Shown here one piece after another: positions 63,021-64,000 of a stretch of 64,000 bases of DNA. Numbering within the stretch: position 1 is the first letter of the stretch; each line of letters begins with the position of its first letter. The notes under the pieces are model-generated. The model did not search any database, was not told the origin of the DNA, and worked only from the letters and a program-made list of their open reading frames with translations. Where the stretch lies: the NCBI GenBank assembly GCA_025201345.1, contig JAIXMG010000020.1, positions 62,001-126,000 on the forward strand, in the 5' to 3' direction. The DNA comes from Thamnidium elegans (Eukaryota; Mucoromycota; Mucoromycetes; Mucorales; Mucoraceae). The position numbers were made by a program, and so were the translations under genes.

Positions 63021-64000
63021 GGAAAAAAAAAGAGGAAAAAGAAAAATTAATTATCTCTGTAGTATTGAGGCAAGCCACCTTTTAATCTCCACTTTTACTC
63101 ACAAAAGGGGGAGTTAGTTCGTATTACATAGTATGTATAAATAGTTTATTTTTTTTTTGCTGAGCTCCTCTGTAACATGAAAGCCACACCAAGAACTCTA
63201 ATGTCACTAATAAAGAAACTGTTTGCATGAATAGTGCATTTCATCCATTTATGACTGTTCCTGATAGTCCAGTAAAAACACGATGTCTCTTTTATATTCA
63301 TTTTATGCACCTACTTTTACCTATTGACAAGCTATTTGGAAATACCACTGTAAATAATAGTTCATCTAATTGTTTTAAACAGCCATTTTAGTTAAAGAAA
63401 TAACAAATCGTCGTTTTCTAATGAAAAAAAGAAAAAGGGATGCTCGACCGAAATTTGAGAGGACTAAGACCTGGCACCCATTGGTGAAGATAAAGGACCT
63501 TCATAAAAAATAAAATAAAATAGGCGTCACTTAAGTCAAAATCCCTTCCATTTTTAACAGGCTAAGCCGATCTTTCGTCAAGATACGATTCGTTAAAAAT
63601 GATACTTTGACTAAGCTTTATCGTTATTCTTGGTTAAGTAGAAGCTCAGAATTCTAGTGAGAATGGTTAAAAATCATGTCTCATTACCTATTTTTGCTTC
63701 TGGAGTAATTATTTTTCCTCGTAAAAAAATCACGTATGACTCTTTTTTTTTTTTTTTTTTTTTTGTCTCTTTTCTTTTGGTTAATGTTATACAATTCAAA
63801 GTATGCTTACTGCACTAAAAGGCAAATAAAATGTATCTCTAATACTGTCGTATATACAGGTTTATTTGCTTGCATGCAAAAAAAATATATAAAAAACCGT
63901 TATAGCTCGGACATTAGATTCGGACGCCAAGTTTTTTTTTTTATTAATTTAAAATACCATGGTGTGATACGCCACTCCAGGGTTTTTACTTTATACGAGA
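63021..64000. other. Intergenic region at window end
   Basis: The first part is presumably the promoter of the EF-hand gene. Around 63175-63390 a + frame stays open for about 70 codons (VCMNSAFHPFMTVPDSP, then PIDKLFGNTTVNNSSS) without a recognised family. The rest holds T runs (24 T near 63739-63762) and nothing else supported. Confidence 0.45.

Overview
The window is nuclear DNA from a fungus, most likely an early-diverging filamentous one (Mucoromycota, probably Mucorales). The genes are split by many short GT-AG introns of about 50-120 nt, the standard genetic code is used, the DNA is very AT-rich, and long pure A or T runs (up to 50 nt) sit in introns and spacers. The protein set is eukaryotic and fungal: Miro GTPase, Qcr6, Bub3, DNA ligase I, a Cdc11/Nud1-type scaffold, Erg24, a Dnf-type flippase, IMP dehydrogenase, Hob1/Rvs167 and CSN7. 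The lineage call is inference; no rRNA or tRNA marker was found.

Layout. 1-403: 3' end of an HSPA12-like Hsp70 gene. 0.6-9.4 kb: gene-dense block with a Ubc8/UBE2H-like E2 and Miro on +, then DNA ligase I, Bub3 and an OB-fold protein resembling the shelterin subunit TPP1/Tpz1 on -. 10-17 kb: Qcr6 (+), a 4.2-kb gene-free stretch, and a TBRG1-like FYR-domain protein (-). 19.7-27 kb: three minus-strand genes (an uncharacterised coiled-coil protein, the Cdc11/Nud1-like LRR protein, and a coiled-coil protein ending in an SH3BGR/glutaredoxin-like domain). 27-33.4 kb: cytosolic PheRS beta subunit (+), an orphan gene (-) and Erg24 (+). 33.7-35.3 kb: a decayed array of C2H2 zinc fingers. 36-40.6 kb: a Mei2-like RNA-binding protein and two tandem paralogous small proteins sharing an unnamed C-terminal motif. 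43.3-51.3 kb: P4-ATPase (+) and IMP dehydrogenase (-). 52.3-59.6 kb: an STE20-like kinase, a Hob1/Rvs167 BAR-SH3 protein, a methyltransferase with an N-myristoylation signal, and CSN7 (-). 59.7-62.05 kb: accessory DNA with two convergent, broken gene copies that share a 74-bp near-perfect inverted repeat. 62.4-63.0 kb: a four-EF-hand calmodulin-like protein (-).

There are no operons. Most genes are ordinary housekeeping functions (cell cycle, actin and endocytosis, lipids, nucleotides, translation) that happen to be neighbours. The unusual material lies in the two decayed regions (33.7-35.3 and 59.7-62.05 kb), in several lineage-restricted proteins, and in splice-dependent features such as the PCNA-binding motif of the ligase, which is assembled across an intron. 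For most spliced genes I summed the exon lengths and checked that they keep the reading frame; coordinates for spliced genes are genomic spans from start to stop codon.
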